64,000 nt of DNA from NCBI GenBank assembly GCA_014773175.1, contig VXCM01001360.1:119135-183134 (forward strand), in the 5' to 3' direction. Of the stretch, positions 1-11,439 are shown one piece after another. Both the position numbers and the translations under genes were made by a program. Under the pieces are notes generated by a model. That model saw only the letters and a list, made by a program, of their open reading frames with translations. It did not search any database and was not told the origin of the DNA. Numbering within the stretch: the first letter of the stretch is position 1; each line of letters begins with the position of its first letter. Origin of the DNA: Lucifuga dentata. Taxonomy: Eukaryota > Chordata > Actinopteri > Ophidiiformes > Bythitidae.

Positions 1-1732
1 GTTGAGGTTAACTGTATCTGTGGTTATAGTAGCATGAAGCAACAAAAATGTAGCTGCTTTTTTTTAGGTTGTGGGTTTTGTTTTAATACAGTGTGATCAA
101 CTTTTGATTGCTTTATCTCTGAATTTAAAGCTTCACCAGAATGAGTCTCTAAATGGAGCCCAGTGGCTGATTTGAAACATTCATGAGCTCCAGCATGCTT
201 TTAAGGCAGGTTTAATTAGAATGCTGTTTAATTAGTACAGCAGCAATTTGAATTAATCTAACTGGAACATCATAGAATGCTGTGATTGGATGTAGCGAGA
301 GTAAAACATCATTAAGACATGGAAATGTAAAAGCAAACAGGGTGAGACAAACTGGAATATCATGAAGTGTAGCTCAGCTTGTGAATTCTACAGCAGAGAC
401 AGGACTGTTTGTATATGTAAAAATAACCTTAAAATGACTTATTATAATGTACCATGGCTAGAAACAAACTTTGCAGTTTAAACAGAGAAAGGGAACGTAA
501 TAAAACAATGACATGGAACAGAGTGGCAGGATTCAATCTCGCCTAAATGTCACCGAATTCTCTGCAGTGTCTGTTCCTGTACTGTTCAGAAATGTGTATT
601 TGCAGCTTTTATTTTACTAGCATTTCTTTTGTTTTTTTTGTTTGGTTTTATTTATTTATTATACATTGCTACCCTTGATTTGTGCAATGCACATTCTTGT
701 TTTGATGCTCGTATTTTGCATTTGGATTGGATATCTGATTGGGATTGGATTTCTATATGCTGTATGTGGTCCAAATCCGTACACACCTCAGGCTGATTGG
801 ATTGCATTCAATCACTATGTGTTCTGCATTAATGCACTTTTTCTTTTTAAAGTATGAATAAATACAAGGACTTTGCTTTAACTGTCACTGACTCATGGAA
901 ACCCAACATTAAAGCACTGAAACAATATGATAAGCAAATAGAAAAGAGACAGCAGAGCTTTGGCTGGCAGTAACAGTTAAATCATTTTCCTTAAATCCTT
1001 ACACATTCTTTAATCCTGTTTTAGTCTCAATGTGTTTGCCTTGTTTTTTTAATATACCTGGAGGAGTGTTTTAATGAGTGTGTAGCTTATTAATATCTAG
1101 AAAAAGTTAAAACTCGTTTTGAGGAGACTCCTCTTCATCCTCCCTTTAGTCAGCATCTGCTGCTTTCACTGAATCCTTCTCTCGTTGCAGCAGGACCGAC
1201 TGATCAAAAATTGAAATTGAATATATTGTATGGTAAGTTCAAAGGATTCTCTGTTTCTCTCTTATAATTTGCTCTGCGCTGATCTTACGGCAGAGGAGGA
1301 TATGACCTCGCTTGCCCTCGACTGACACGGAACATGCCTGCATCGTGTTCATCAGCAGGCTTTGTCATGGTTAGAGGGATGGAAACGAAGCAGAAGACAA
1401 GGATGAAAAAGAGAGGATGGGGGGATTGAGAGAGCGAGAGAGAGAGAGAGAGAGATTGGTTGGNAAGGATGAAAAAGAGAGGATGGGGGGATTGAGAGAG
1501 CGAGAGAGAGAGAGAGAGAGATTGGTTGGTTTGTCTGTCATGCCTCATGTCACATGGACTGTCTTGCCATTAACAGAATAAATCGCTTGCCTCTGTCAAC
1601 ATGAAACTTGCATATTTAATAGTTGCTTGTTACAAAGTAATTTTGGATTTTGTGCCTTTTCTGTTTCACATCACAAATAACTGAGGATTTTCCCTCTCTC
1701 TCTCTCGATCTCTTTCTGTCTGCTCTCTCTAG
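1..1732. other. Non-coding, probable upstream intron of the Raver gene
   Basis: AT-rich sequence with no recognisable exon. The only notable structure is the GA-rich block near 1399-1529, which is duplicated around a single N and described separately. A short acceptor/donor-like pair at 1193-1230 encloses an open 38-bp stretch but shows no family resemblance. Confidence 0.4.
1399..1529. repeat. 65-bp direct duplication around a single N (assembly artefact)
   Basis: Positions 1399-1463 and 1465-1529 are the same 65 bases, including a (GA)n run, separated by one N at 1464. Exact identity with a lone N between is the signature of two contig ends that overlap but were not merged. Confidence 0.85.
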
Positions 1733-1799
1733 GAAGTCCATGAAATTCTGAAAGAGTATGAACTTAAGTACTGCTTTGTGGACCGCAACAAAGGCACAG
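1733..1799 (+). CDS. raver2: Internal exon of a Raver-family RNA-binding protein (RRM1 part)
   Basis: A 67-nt exon (22 codons plus one base, phase 0 in, phase 1 out) preceded by a long CT-rich tract ending in TCTCTCTAG and followed by the donor CACAG|GTAAAA. The translation starts EVHEIL and contains ELKYCFVDRNKGT. From family knowledge this matches the first RNA-recognition motif of Raver1/Raver2, where EVHDLL.(D/S)Y(D/E)LKYC is diagnostic and is followed by AFVTLLNGE. The phase fits: the leftover G would start the Ala codon of AFVT. Ravers are nuclear-cytoplasmic proteins that bind PTBP1, vinculin and actinin and modulate alternative splicing. The paralogue is unresolved: LKxY and DRNK resemble Raver2, while ELKYCF and KGT resemble Raver1. 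Raver2 is preferred partly because the following intron appears very long. The preceding RRM1 exon and all later exons were looked for and not found in this window. Confidence 0.78.
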
Positions 1800-1840
1800 G
1801 TAAAACTTAACCTTCCATTAATGAAGGGTGTATGTGCAAG

Positions 1841-1881
1841 CACACACACACACACACACACTCTCACACACACTCACACAA
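1841..1881. repeat. (CA)n microsatellite
   Basis: About ten CA units followed by interrupted CA/CTCA, 42 bp downstream of the Raver exon donor. Confidence 0.95.
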
Positions 1882-1899
1882 ATTTGTTGGCTATATTAT

Positions 1900-4150
1900 A
1901 GATGTTGGGGACTGGGTGAAGCAGGAGGCATGGCTGAAACACATATATACCAGGTTAATGCAGCATTAGTGTTGGATTGTGGATATGTGAATACTTTTAT
2001 GATGTATAATTAATACTTTTGCTTTTTTTAGTGAAGTCATAGTAATGTGACTGGCCATATAAAGTTTGGGGAAGGATGGAATTGAGAGAACAAGCTTAGA
2101 GATCAGTTTTTCCTCTCTTTATTTTCTAATTTGCTTTGTTAAACAGACTAGGATTCAATAGAAATTTCAGTGTAACAGTTAAATTTAAGAATAAAATCTT
2201 TCCAGCAATTAATTCCTTGCTGAAAAGGTTTTTTTTAATCGTGTGATCATCATTGTCTTGTTTTTACAGACAGCTTTAGCACAAAACAAGGATGCATAAC
2301 GCTCATATGAGCAGTCTGTACTTACAGTACACATAAATCTAGTCACACACATACACATCCATTGTGTTAATTAATTTCCCTAGCCTCTAGTACTACTCAT
2401 ATCCCTACATACTGTACCTAAATTAACTCATAATGCAATCTAAAATGCATTTAGTTCTGTTATTTACCATATACCCAAGTACAAATTGTGAAATGGCAGC
2501 TTACAGAAGAGGAAGAGAATTTTCCACATCCTGCTGTCCTTCATAATTGTAGAAAAGCAAGACCTTACACACAGACAGCAGAGCCCCTGACCCTAGTGTG
2601 TGTGTGTGTGTGTGTGTGTGTACACGTGTCCCTTTGCTGTGAAATCTTACATCGTATATGTAGTCGTTTCAGTCAGCCAAGCACCTGAAACGTAACTCCT
2701 TTGGAAAGCAGAGAAGCTGCAAACAGCTGAGATATCAAAGCACCAGCCTGCCCAAAAGGTTAATAGTGTTTCAGAGCAAACGAGAGCTTGATGAAACATT
2801 GGCTCTAATCAGACCGGCAGTCACGGCACTCTCCTAATTAGGCTGCTGTGGTGGCTTTAGCTGTTTGGCTGTGATGCACTGAGGTGGGTGGAGTGGAATG
2901 CGAATCCAGTGTCACAGACATCAGAGGCTTTTAAGACAATGTTCAATTTTTCATAACAAACTTTGTGGTTATGTTAGCGATGGCGCCACTTTCCGTTCTG
3001 TCTGTCTCTTACCTCTTGTGCTCTTTCTGTCTCACTTTATAATCTTTATCTTTCTCTTGTTCACTGAAATTCTTTTTTCCCGACACTGCCACCAGTCGCT
3101 GACGCAGTCTCTGCTACAAACACACATGCCCTTTATTGTTTCTTCATCTCATGTCTCCTCTCCCTCCACTTGAGTGAAGTACCTCATTTCAGTTTAAGGA
3201 CTTAAGTTTGACAGCGTAATGGGCCGACGTCTGGGAATCTCGTTATTGGCTCTATAAATTAAGACAGAAAATGTTTGGATTAGAAATTACATATTGTAGA
3301 GTTTTGTCAAGGGTGAAAAGAGATGAGTAGAGAGGTTTTTCCCATTTCCCAGATAACAGCTTTTTGAATGTTATTAAGGGTACTGTTAAGACTGAAGAAT
3401 CGTGGCTATTGAAGGCCTTGTTTGCTATGATGCGAGACCATGAGCTTTCACAGCTTCTTACCTTTAAATGTCAGACCCAAGGCCGTCACAGTATTTGGAA
3501 AAGTGCCTGGACTTACATGTATAAAAGCCCCTTTCAGACATGTTAATTTGCTGGCAGTTTAATACATCTGATTCATGTTTGAAAAGGACCCTGACTCACT
3601 TTTCTGTAGAAGTAGCGCCAACAATTTTACTAGGTACCACTGAGTAGCATTTCCGTAACACTTCCTTTATGGCTTAAGTGAGTAAATGAAGTCACATTGC
3701 CAGGAAAGGCGCGCACAAGACTGGTGCTCTGGCATGAGACATTTTTGTATATAGCGTGCTGACCAATCGTGTGAGGCTAGGAAGTGATGCTTTAAAGAGT
3801 GAGAGACGCCATTTACGTTATCTGCATTAGTGTGGACAAGGTTAAATTACATTTAAATATGCCTGTGTTTTGAGTGTAGCATTGATGGACACCATGTCCC
3901 ACAATGCAAGGAAGCATGGAGGTGGAATGTCTACCTGAAAATGAAATCAATGTTTGGTCCAAAGTAGCAGCTTGACTGCTAATGATGCACCTGTTAATCA
4001 GCCACAAGTTAACTTTTCATCTAAATAGTGCGAATATAATACATTATGAATGTTAGTATCTAGTGTAATACTTGATAGTATTATACAGAATAATATTTTC
4101 TGTTTTGCTCTATTTGTTTTCTATAGCCATAATTTTGTACTTTGTGCACT
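1900..4150. other. Non-coding stretch, nothing recognised beyond a short repeat
   Basis: No exon, RNA gene or transposon end is recognised. It contains a (TG)13 microsatellite at 2595-2620. The open frames (for example 2898-3173) have low-complexity or chance composition and no splice context. Confidence 0.5.
2595..2620. repeat. (TG)n microsatellite
   Basis: Thirteen uninterrupted TG units. Confidence 0.95.
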
Positions 4151-4600
4151 TTAAAGGACCATACCACCCATTTTGCATGTTAAAGCCCAATATATTCAAT
4201 TTTCCTACACATAAGGTTACTGACAGTCATTTCCCAAAGCATACTACTGGAAAACGGTGAGTTAAAATGTTTTTCCTACCTTCCAGACTGCCATTGGTTT
4301 CAGTTCTTGGGATAGGTAATCCATCATCGTGAACAAGACATGTATTCAGTATTTTTTTTTTTTTCGAAGTTTTGTAATTTTAGCACTTAAGCACAATAAA
4401 AAACTCGGAGTGAATGTATGTCTCCACCGGGGAATATAGTCCCAAAAGAAGACCTGCGTTTATCAAAAAACTTAAACTGTGACTTCATTAGGTTGCGTAA
4501 CTATTAGCAGGCAAAACATCTATTTTTAAGGTGAGTGTATCACTTACCATAATTACTGAATATGTCTGTTTATGAGGGGAAAACGTCAAACTGCAGAGTT
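4151..4600 (+). mobile_element. TTAA-flanked MITE, family A, right end not seen
   Basis: Starts TTAAAGGACCATACC, the terminal motif shared by all family A copies here (6365, 8470, 18852, 56985, 59495), followed by TTTGCATGTT and CCCAATA. Downstream segments around 4400-4570 match, on the opposite strand, the interior of the copy at 56985-57571. No closing TCCTTTAA terminus is visible, so the copy is truncated or diverged. No coding capacity. TTAA target duplication suggests piggyBac-type mobilisation (inference). Confidence 0.6.
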
Positions 4601-4879
4601 GTTCTTTTTTTTTGCGTCAGCATGCTGAGAATGTTGACGCAGAAAAAGAGCATCAAACTGAATCACAGATGATCAATAAACCATTAAGTGTTTTTAGGAT
4701 CCATTTGCTTTTCCAGGGCTTCGTGTTAGAAGTTGGTTTTTGGTCATATGTCTGCGTGTTCTCCAGAATGTTTGAACAACGCAGAAAGGATTCTTCTGGA
4801 ACGAGTTAAACTTTGTGCCTTTTATAAGTACAAATCTGGTTTTAGGTAGGATGTCGACTCTTCAGGCAGGTTAGACACT

Positions 4880-4900
4880 GGTGTGTGTGTGTGTGTGTGT
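4880..4900. repeat. (GT)n microsatellite
   Basis: About ten GT units. Confidence 0.95.
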
Positions 4901-5107
4901 TGGAGGATTCCCAACTATTCTGGTTAAGAGGTGTGGAAGATTGATTTCAAGCCTCTGCAGCTTGTCACTTGTGTGTTGTGATGTCTGTATGTGTTTATGT
5001 GCAGTTGAATTGAATTTTGTACCTTGATCTTGTAACCCTCTGGCTTGTCACCTCCTCACACACTTCCAAACACACACCTCCACCTAATCTCAGCTTCTTC
5101 ACACACT

Positions 5108-5503
5108 GTGTGTGTGTGTGTGCGCGTGCATGTGCATGTCACCAGAAAATGTTATCTGTTTCTATGTTCGATAAGAAGTGTGGTGTTCATATATCTGTGA
5201 GTGTGAGTGACTGGAAAATGTTATCTGTTTCTGTCTTCTATAAGAAGTGTGGTGTTCATATATCTCCGTGTAGTGTTCATATATCTGTGAGTGTGTGCGT
5301 GTGTGTGTGATACATAACTATGTTTATACTGTATGTTCAATATACGTCACAGGAAAATGTTATGTATGTGTTCTATAAGATGTGAGTGTTCATATATCTG
5401 TGAGAGAGAGAAAGAGCTATGTTTATACTGTATGTTCAGCATGTGTCATATCAGAATGGTATCTATGTGTTCTATAAGAAGTGAGGTGAGGTGTTCATAT
5501 ATA

Positions 5504-5534
<31 letters not shown>

Positions 5535-5538
5535 TCAT
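5108..5538. repeat. Degenerate 60-70-bp minisatellite ending in (GT)n
   Basis: Four to five imperfect tandem copies containing AAAATGTTATCTGT, then TTCTATAAGAAGTG, then GTTCATATATCTGTG. Spacing varies and GT-rich tracts sit between copies. The array is closed by a (GT)16 run at about 5502-5534. The open frames at 5017-5310 and 5333-5602 are readings of this repeat and are not genes. Confidence 0.8.
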
Positions 5539-5639
5539 GATTGACACAGTGGTCAGTGTGAACTCGCAAGGCCTTGGATCAGTTTTCATGGCAGCTGGAT
5601 AACATCACCCCGACCTACCGTTTACAGTCTGACTCACTC

Positions 5640-6360
5640 TCTCCTCTCTCTCTTTCACCTTCTCTCTCTCTAGTTTCACCAGCCTGCAAAGATTCCAGTT
5701 TCTTTTTTCCTGTTGCATTAAGTTGAAAAAGCCTTCTGAAGCATGTCATTCTGTGAAGTAGCTAAGTGACTCGATTGAAATGTGAAGAAAAGTTTTTAAC
5801 TTTAAACGCTGAAAACACACTCAGCCATTAGCACAGCAATGCATGACAGCGTAGCTTTTTCTGTTTTAATAAGAGGAAAAGATGCCAAAACTGAACATGA
5901 AGATTCATAGCAGGAGCACCAGCAAAAAGCCTAATTTAGCTTTCAGAATTTTCACGATGATGACTCTCCTGCTTTAAATTCCTGGAGAAAATAAGTTGAG
6001 TGAAAGAGGCAGTTTGGCAGATTTATAAATCTTATGGAAAACTGAAGAAAGTAATTGGAGCTTAAAGTAGTTAGATCATATTGCTGAAAGTGGCTGTTGG
6101 TAATCAAACGGTAACATAGGCCATAATATTGTCACAGTGTTTAGCCAATAATCACAATATATCATTAAAAAAAAGCAGCAAAAAAAACAAAAAAAAAAAA
6201 CTATATCATCTCAAAAGATTCTGTGATACACAGTAAAGAGCAGAAACATCAACTAAGATAAGCCATGTCAAAATGAAAATCTGCTTCTAAAAATTTCAGT
6301 TAGTTTTGATGAATCAGGACATTATTTTACAGATGAAAGCAAAGTGGATTGAGTTTGAGG
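5640..6360. other. Non-coding, nothing recognised
   Basis: AT-rich sequence with a short CT-rich tract at about 5638-5672 and an A-rich stretch at 6168-6200. No exon or element boundary identified. Confidence 0.4.
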
Positions 6361-6364
6361 CTTT

Positions 6365-7033
6365 TTAAAGAACCATACTGGCCCTTTTGCGTGTTTGAGC
6401 CTAATATATATATCATACATGAGCCTAATATATTCAATTTTCATACGTGTAACATCACTGACAATCATTTTCCAAAGCATACTACTGGAAAGATGAATTA
6501 AAAAATTTTTTTCCTACCTTCCAGACTGTCAATGGTTTCTTGTATGCTATTAAAATCAACTTGTTGATACTTGAAACGTTCTTAGGGTAGGTAATCCATC
6601 ATTGTGAACGAGATGTGTAGTCAGGTTTTTTTCGAAGTTGCATAATTTTAGTGTTTAAGCACAATAAAAAGCATGGAGTGATTTGAAAATACTTCCTGTT
6701 GTCAGTTCTTCACTTGAATGCACCACTAGGAAGCATTTTCAGATCATTTCACACTTTTTATTGTGCTTAAACGCTACAATTATGTAACTTTGAAAAAAAC
6801 CGCCACGTCTTGTTCACAATGATGGATTACCTATCCCAAGAATGTTTCAAGTGTCAACAAGTTGATTTAAAAGCGTACCAGAATGAATTGAAACCAATGG
6901 TGGTCTGGAAGAAGGAAAAAAATTTTTAAATTCACTCTTCCAGTAGTATGCTTTGGTAAATTGTCAGTAACATTACGTATATGAAAATGGAATATATTAG
7001 TCAAACATGCACAATCACGGTATAGTCCTTTAA
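6365..7033. mobile_element. Complete foldback MITE, family A, flanked by TTAA
   Basis: A 669-bp element that is nearly a full inverted repeat. The left arm (6365 to about 6685) starts TTAAAGAACCATACTGG. The right arm (about 6745-7033) ends, read on the minus strand, with the same order of motifs: TTAAAGGACTATACC, TGCATGTTTGA, TACTGGAAGAG, CCAGACCACCATTGG, then GTAATCCATCATTGTGAAC and TTTAAGCACAATAAAAAG. The spacer is about 60 bp. TTAA is present at both ends. No coding capacity. Confidence 0.8.
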
Positions 7034-7039
7034 CACAGC

Positions 7040-7839
7040 AACCTGTAAGCACCATCATTTCATCATCAAACAGCCTGAATGTCCGCAGGCTGAACTGTCA
7101 GAAAGCAAAAAGTTCAGTTTCAAATGTCTGTGAGAAAGGAAGCAAATACTTTAGTACAATAACTCTGGTGCCAGAGTATTAATATTACATCACAATATAC
7201 TGTATCTTAGTGTATCGTGATACTCATTACTACGACTGAATATCACGATAAACTTTTTTATTTCATCTAGGACAGTTTGAGTTGTAGAAGGTACGATTTG
7301 TAGTTTTGGTAAAAAGTTGCAGTTTCAAGATTTCAGTTATTTATGATAACACAGACGTGCAACACACAACACAGAAAACAAAACAAAAAATGTAAAAGCT
7401 TTAAATTAAGATGTAGGTTGACAGTTGAATCACTTTTGGGCTATAAATGTTGCCTATTGTTATAGATAAAACAGACATTTATAAATGTGAAGAATTTTTT
7501 ATTTTAGCCCCCCACACAGAAATACTCTCTCTCTCTCTCTCTCAATTCAGTTTTTCAATTCAGAGGCTTTATTGGCATGAAAGATTCAAAAAAGAACAAT
7601 TTTGCCAAAGCATCAAATTACAAATACATAAAATATTTAAACAATATCACATACAAAGCAGTATATATTTGCTTGCTCTCTCCCTCTTTGCACATACAAC
7701 ATAAGAATATAGCAGTAATAACACAAAATAAGTAAAATACATATATAACTTATTATACAGTATATTGTTATAACTATTATAACTTATTATTATTATTATA
7801 TAAAATACATATATAACCTGTCTCTCTCTTTCTCTCTCT

Positions 7840-7870
<31 letters not shown>

Positions 7871-8469
7871 TTCTCTCCTGAATAGCAGGACCGCTGAGCC
7901 ATTATGGGAATGAAGTACTCACATCAGCAGGTCGTGAGAGAGATTTTCAGCATAATCAATCTCAGGTCATATTGTTGCACGCTGAGCATTCAGCAGTGAA
8001 TTAGCCAGAAATCAACGTTAGCTAAGCTGTCAGGACATACTGGACTTAGACGTGTTTATCTTTAACAAAGAGGCTAATCAGCCGGTAAACTTATTTCCCA
8101 TTTTCTGCGTTCTCTTTCAGCAAATTCAAAGAGGACAGGCTTGGAAGTAATGACACATTTTTGACCTTAGAGAAAAATATTTTACCCCAGTTCATATCAG
8201 AGACAAAGCTTTGTTTTGGCCGTTGTCATGCAGACCTACAGCAGAATACAACTATTATCAGCCAAATTAGGTTGAAATTTGGAATTGGTTTATATTGGTG
8301 CTCTTTTGATTGTTGTTTCCAGCCCTTCGACTTTGTAATAAACGCACAATGAAATATTAATCACATGAAGGGAACAGAATTTGCAGTCTGAGCATTATTT
8401 GAAGGAATTTCACACAAAAAGTTTGAGTATTGTCAGAATAATAAGTCTCAAACCTTTGTTTGTATGTGT
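7040..8469. other. Non-coding with CT and CA microsatellites
   Basis: No gene recognised. Contains (CT)n at 7525-7543, AT-rich repeats around 7735-7815, and a compound (CT)n(CA)n at 7820-7870. Open frames here are low-complexity. Confidence 0.5.
7820..7870. repeat. Compound (CT)n-(CA)n microsatellite
   Basis: CT-rich run 7820-7840 followed by about fifteen CA units to 7870. Confidence 0.95.
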
Positions 8470-8560
8470 TTAAAGGACCATACCGGTAATTTTGCATGTT
8501 TGAGCTCAATAAATAATTTCTATATATGTGTAATTTTCGTAGTTCTTGGCAGTCATTCTG
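8470..8560 (+). mobile_element. Family A TTAA MITE, left-end fragment
   Basis: Starts TTAAAGGACCATACCGG and continues TTTGCATGTTTGAGC, as in the complete copies, then loses similarity after about 90 bp. Confidence 0.6.
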
Positions 8561-9460
8561 ATTTTTAGTTTGTATTGGCTACGTTACGGGCAACTCCTGG
8601 ATAATGATTACTTCAAAGATAATTCTACCTGGATTTGTTAGTAATTGACCCTGTGCTAATTTAGTCACAGTAGCCGACTTTCCCCAGCCTTGGCTCTAAT
8701 TGAAGTTAATGGGTGTAGCAGCGTAGATTACCGTGATACACTGTTGTCCTCCTTCTGTCTTGTAATTCTCTGGTGTTAATTTGGACTGCGAGTGTGAACG
8801 GTTAGTTCTACTGCTTCCTGACCTCTGTTGTAATTGAAATGTGCTGCTTAGAAAAGCTTTGGCATGTAGCTGCAGCCTGTGACCATATCAGTTCAGAGAC
8901 AGCCTCCAACGCTGGACTTATTAGGTCATACTGATGGTAGAGAGTGTGTATGTTTATATGTCTGTCTGTGTGTGTCCTGCATGTCTGAGTTAATGTGTGT
9001 GTTTGTATCCGTGTCCTGCTATGTGTGTATATCTTTGAGGCTCCATTTGCGGCTTTGCTTTGGGCTGTTGCTTCAGTTGCTTAAGTAATGATGGCTGCCC
9101 CCACCTACTCCTTTTCACTTTCCTTCCTTCCTCCCTTCCTTTCTTCCTTCCTTCCTTCCTTCCTCACCATCAGCAAATTGGAGGCACTTTGTTAGCCGGC
9201 AGCTTGTTAGCCCGGCTCTGAGCCCACATTTGTTCCATCATTAACGGTCTCCATGCTCATATTAGCATCTGGGATTGCCAGACTGGATTAAGCCTCATTA
9301 TTACAGTAGATTAGGAGTGGGTTGCATGTTTGTTCTAGTTAAGTTTTCTGCTGTGCTCATGCTTAAGTTTTTGGCGCTGCAAGTCAAAATTATTTTAAGT
9401 CACATGTTAACACAAGCCTAGTGTGTGTTAGCCAGCTCATTAACCTGTCTGCTGTGCTTG
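8561..9460. other. Non-coding; (TTCC)n and an even-complexity block
   Basis: (TTCC)n at 9118-9164. The flank at 9175-9320 is unusually free of simple repeats and rich in TAATTA/GCTAAT-type motifs, which could be a conserved non-coding element, but this cannot be tested from one sequence. Confidence 0.35.
9118..9164. repeat. (TTCC)n microsatellite
   Basis: Eleven or so TTCC units with two interruptions. Confidence 0.95.
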
Positions 9461-9462
9461 TT

Positions 9463-9790
9463 TGAAGGGGACATACTGTATTATACAGATTTGCATGTTT
9501 CTGTTTTCATTTAGGGGTCTATTTTGAAGCCTTTACAACTCTTTAATGTGCAGAAATACACATTGATCCACCTTTACTCTCCTGTGGACCAGCACCACTT
9601 TGCACACTGAGTGAAAACAGGCCCTTTTAGGTACTGTGTCTTTAAGGCTCACTCTTCTAAAAACTTCTTCTGCTCTGATTGACTTGCTGCGACATGACTG
9701 ACTGGCCACATAGTTTGTGGGGGTGATTAACACATTTGTTCCATGATGACATCAATATGTTACAGGAATAAGCAAAAATGAAGGGCTTAG
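9463..9790. mobile_element. Interspersed repeat, family B (MITE-like)
   Basis: Starts GAAGGGGACATACTG. It contains ACATTGATCCACCTTTACTC and CACACTGAGTG, which recur at 18384-19435 and 25365-25867 (opposite orientation) and at 59335-59494 (same orientation). This copy carries an uninterrupted TTTAATGTGC at about 9541-9550, the site where the copy at 18.4 kb has a family A insertion. Right boundary uncertain. The minus-strand frame at 9533-9733 is incidental. Confidence 0.55.
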
Positions 9791-9888
9791 GGCACGTTCA
9801 GGATCGAAGGGTTTGTTTTACTGGATCATTGCTTTTGCTGAGAACCTCAAGTTTTGCGACTCAGACAACGTTCAACACATTATCCCTA

Positions 9889-10119
9889 CTTCTTATTTTC
9901 CTTTTGGCTTTCCCTTCAGGGGTCACCACAGCGAATCATCTGCCTCCATCTAACCCTATCCTCTGCCTCCTCTTCTCTCACACCAACTAACTTCATGTCC
10001 TCTTTCACTACATCCATAAATCTCCTCTTTGGTCTTCCTCTAGGCCTCCTGCCTGGCAGTTCCAACCTCAGCATCCTTCTACCGATATGTTCACTATCCC
10101 TCCTCTGTACATGTCCAAA
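9889..10119 (-). mobile_element. 3' end of an RTE-like LINE, running into the gap
   Basis: On the minus strand this encodes the last 67 or so residues of a non-LTR retrotransposon ORF2 (stop at 9916-9918). Visible motifs are FGHVQRRDSEHIGRRML, ELPGRRPRGRPKRRFMDVV and the terminal MIRCGDP. After the stop come CCTGAAGGGAAAGCC and a GAA-like tail. The RWxGHVxRR...GRPxxR pattern is typical of the C-terminus of LINE reverse transcriptases in fish; I place it in the RTE/L1-like group without resolving the clade. The coding part is identical to the opposite-strand copy at 11046-11284. The 5' remainder lies in the N gap. Confidence 0.75.
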
Positions 10120-11045
10120 NNNNNNNNNNNNNNNNNNNNNNNNNNNNNNNNNNNNNNNNNNNNNNNNNNNNNNNNNNNNNNNNNNNNNNNNNNNNNNNNN
10201 NNNNNNNNNNNNNNNNNNNNNNNNNNNNNNNNNNNNNNNNNNNNNNNNNNNNNNNNNNNNNNNNNNNNNNNNNNNNNNNNNNNNNNNNNNNNNNNNNNNN
10301 NNNNNNNNNNNNNNNNNNNNNNNNNNNNNNNNNNNNNNNNNNNNNNNNNNNNNNNNNNNNNNNNNNNNNNNNNNNNNNNNNNNNNNNNNNNNNNNNNNNN
10401 NNNNNNNNNNNNNNNNNNNNNNNNNNNNNNNNNNNNNNNNNNNNNNNNNNNNNNNNNNNNNNNNNNNNNNNNNNNNNNNNNNNNNNNNNNNNNNNNNNNN
10501 NNNNNNNNNNNNNNNNNNNNNNNNNNNNNNNNNNNNNNNNNNNNNNNNNNNNNNNNNNNNNNNNNNNNNNNNNNNNNNNNNNNNNNNNNNNNNNNNNNNN
10601 NNNNNNNNNNNNNNNNNNNNNNNNNNNNNNNNNNNNNNNNNNNNNNNNNNNNNNNNNNNNNNNNNNNNNNNNNNNNNNNNNNNNNNNNNNNNNNNNNNNN
10701 NNNNNNNNNNNNNNNNNNNNNNNNNNNNNNNNNNNNNNNNNNNNNNNNNNNNNNNNNNNNNNNNNNNNNNNNNNNNNNNNNNNNNNNNNNNNNNNNNNNN
10801 NNNNNNNNNNNNNNNNNNNNNNNNNNNNNNNNNNNNNNNNNNNNNNNNNNNNNNNNNNNNNNNNNNNNNNNNNNNNNNNNNNNNNNNNNNNNNNNNNNNN
10901 NNNNNNNNNNNNNNNNNNNNNNNNNNNNNNNNNNNNNNNNNNNNNNNNNNNNNNNNNNNNNNNNNNNNNNNNNNNNNNNNNNNNNNNNNNNNNNNNNNNN
11001 NNNNNNNNNNNNNNNNNNNNNNNNNNNNNNNNNNNNNNNNNNNNN
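10120..11045. other. Assembly gap, 926 N
   Basis: Unresolved sequence between two inverted LINE ends. The open frames of about 400 codons spanning it are meaningless. Confidence 0.99.
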
Positions 11046-11284
11046 TGGACATGTACAGAGGAGGGATAGTGAACATATCGGTAGAAGGATGCTGAGGTTG
11101 GAACTGCCAGGCAGGAGGCCTAGAGGAAGACCAAAGAGGAGATTTATGGATGTAGTGAAAGAGGACATGAAGTTAGTTGGTGTGAGAGAAGAGGAGGCAG
11201 AGGATAGGGTTAGATGGAGGCAGATGATTCGCTGTGGTGACCCCTGAAGGGAAAGCCGAAAGGAAAAGAAGAAGAAGAAGAAGA
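11046..11284 (+). mobile_element. 3' end of an RTE-like LINE, emerging from the gap
   Basis: Plus-strand copy of the same LINE end. It encodes GHVQRRDSEHIGRRML through MIRCGDP, with the stop at 11245-11247, then a short 3' UTR and a (GAA)5-6 tail to 11284. Its tail differs slightly from the left copy (CCGAAAGGAAAAG against CCAAAAGGAAAATAAG on the element strand), so the two may be separate insertions. Confidence 0.75.
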
Positions 11285-11439
11285 TCAATATATAGATGCA
11301 GTGGAATTTATATGTGTGCATGTATGTTTACATGTATGTACATTTACAGATTTCTGGATGTACAGGTATACAATGACTGAAAAAAAGTGAGTGAATGAAT
11401 ATATGAATATGACTATGTGGAACCCCCCANCCCCCCCGG

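Noticed and set aside
1193..1230. Possible small exon with TTGCAG acceptor and TATG|GTAAGT donor
   Set aside because: Only one frame is open for about 12 codons, with no Raver resemblance; the expected preceding RRM1 peptide is absent.
1285..1548. Minus-strand frame with a repeated Ser-Leu peptide
   Set aside because: Reads the (GA)n tract twice because of the artefactual 65-bp duplication.
9854..11321. Open frames of about 390-420 codons on both strands
   Set aside because: They run through 926 Ns; only the short LINE C-terminus on each side is real.
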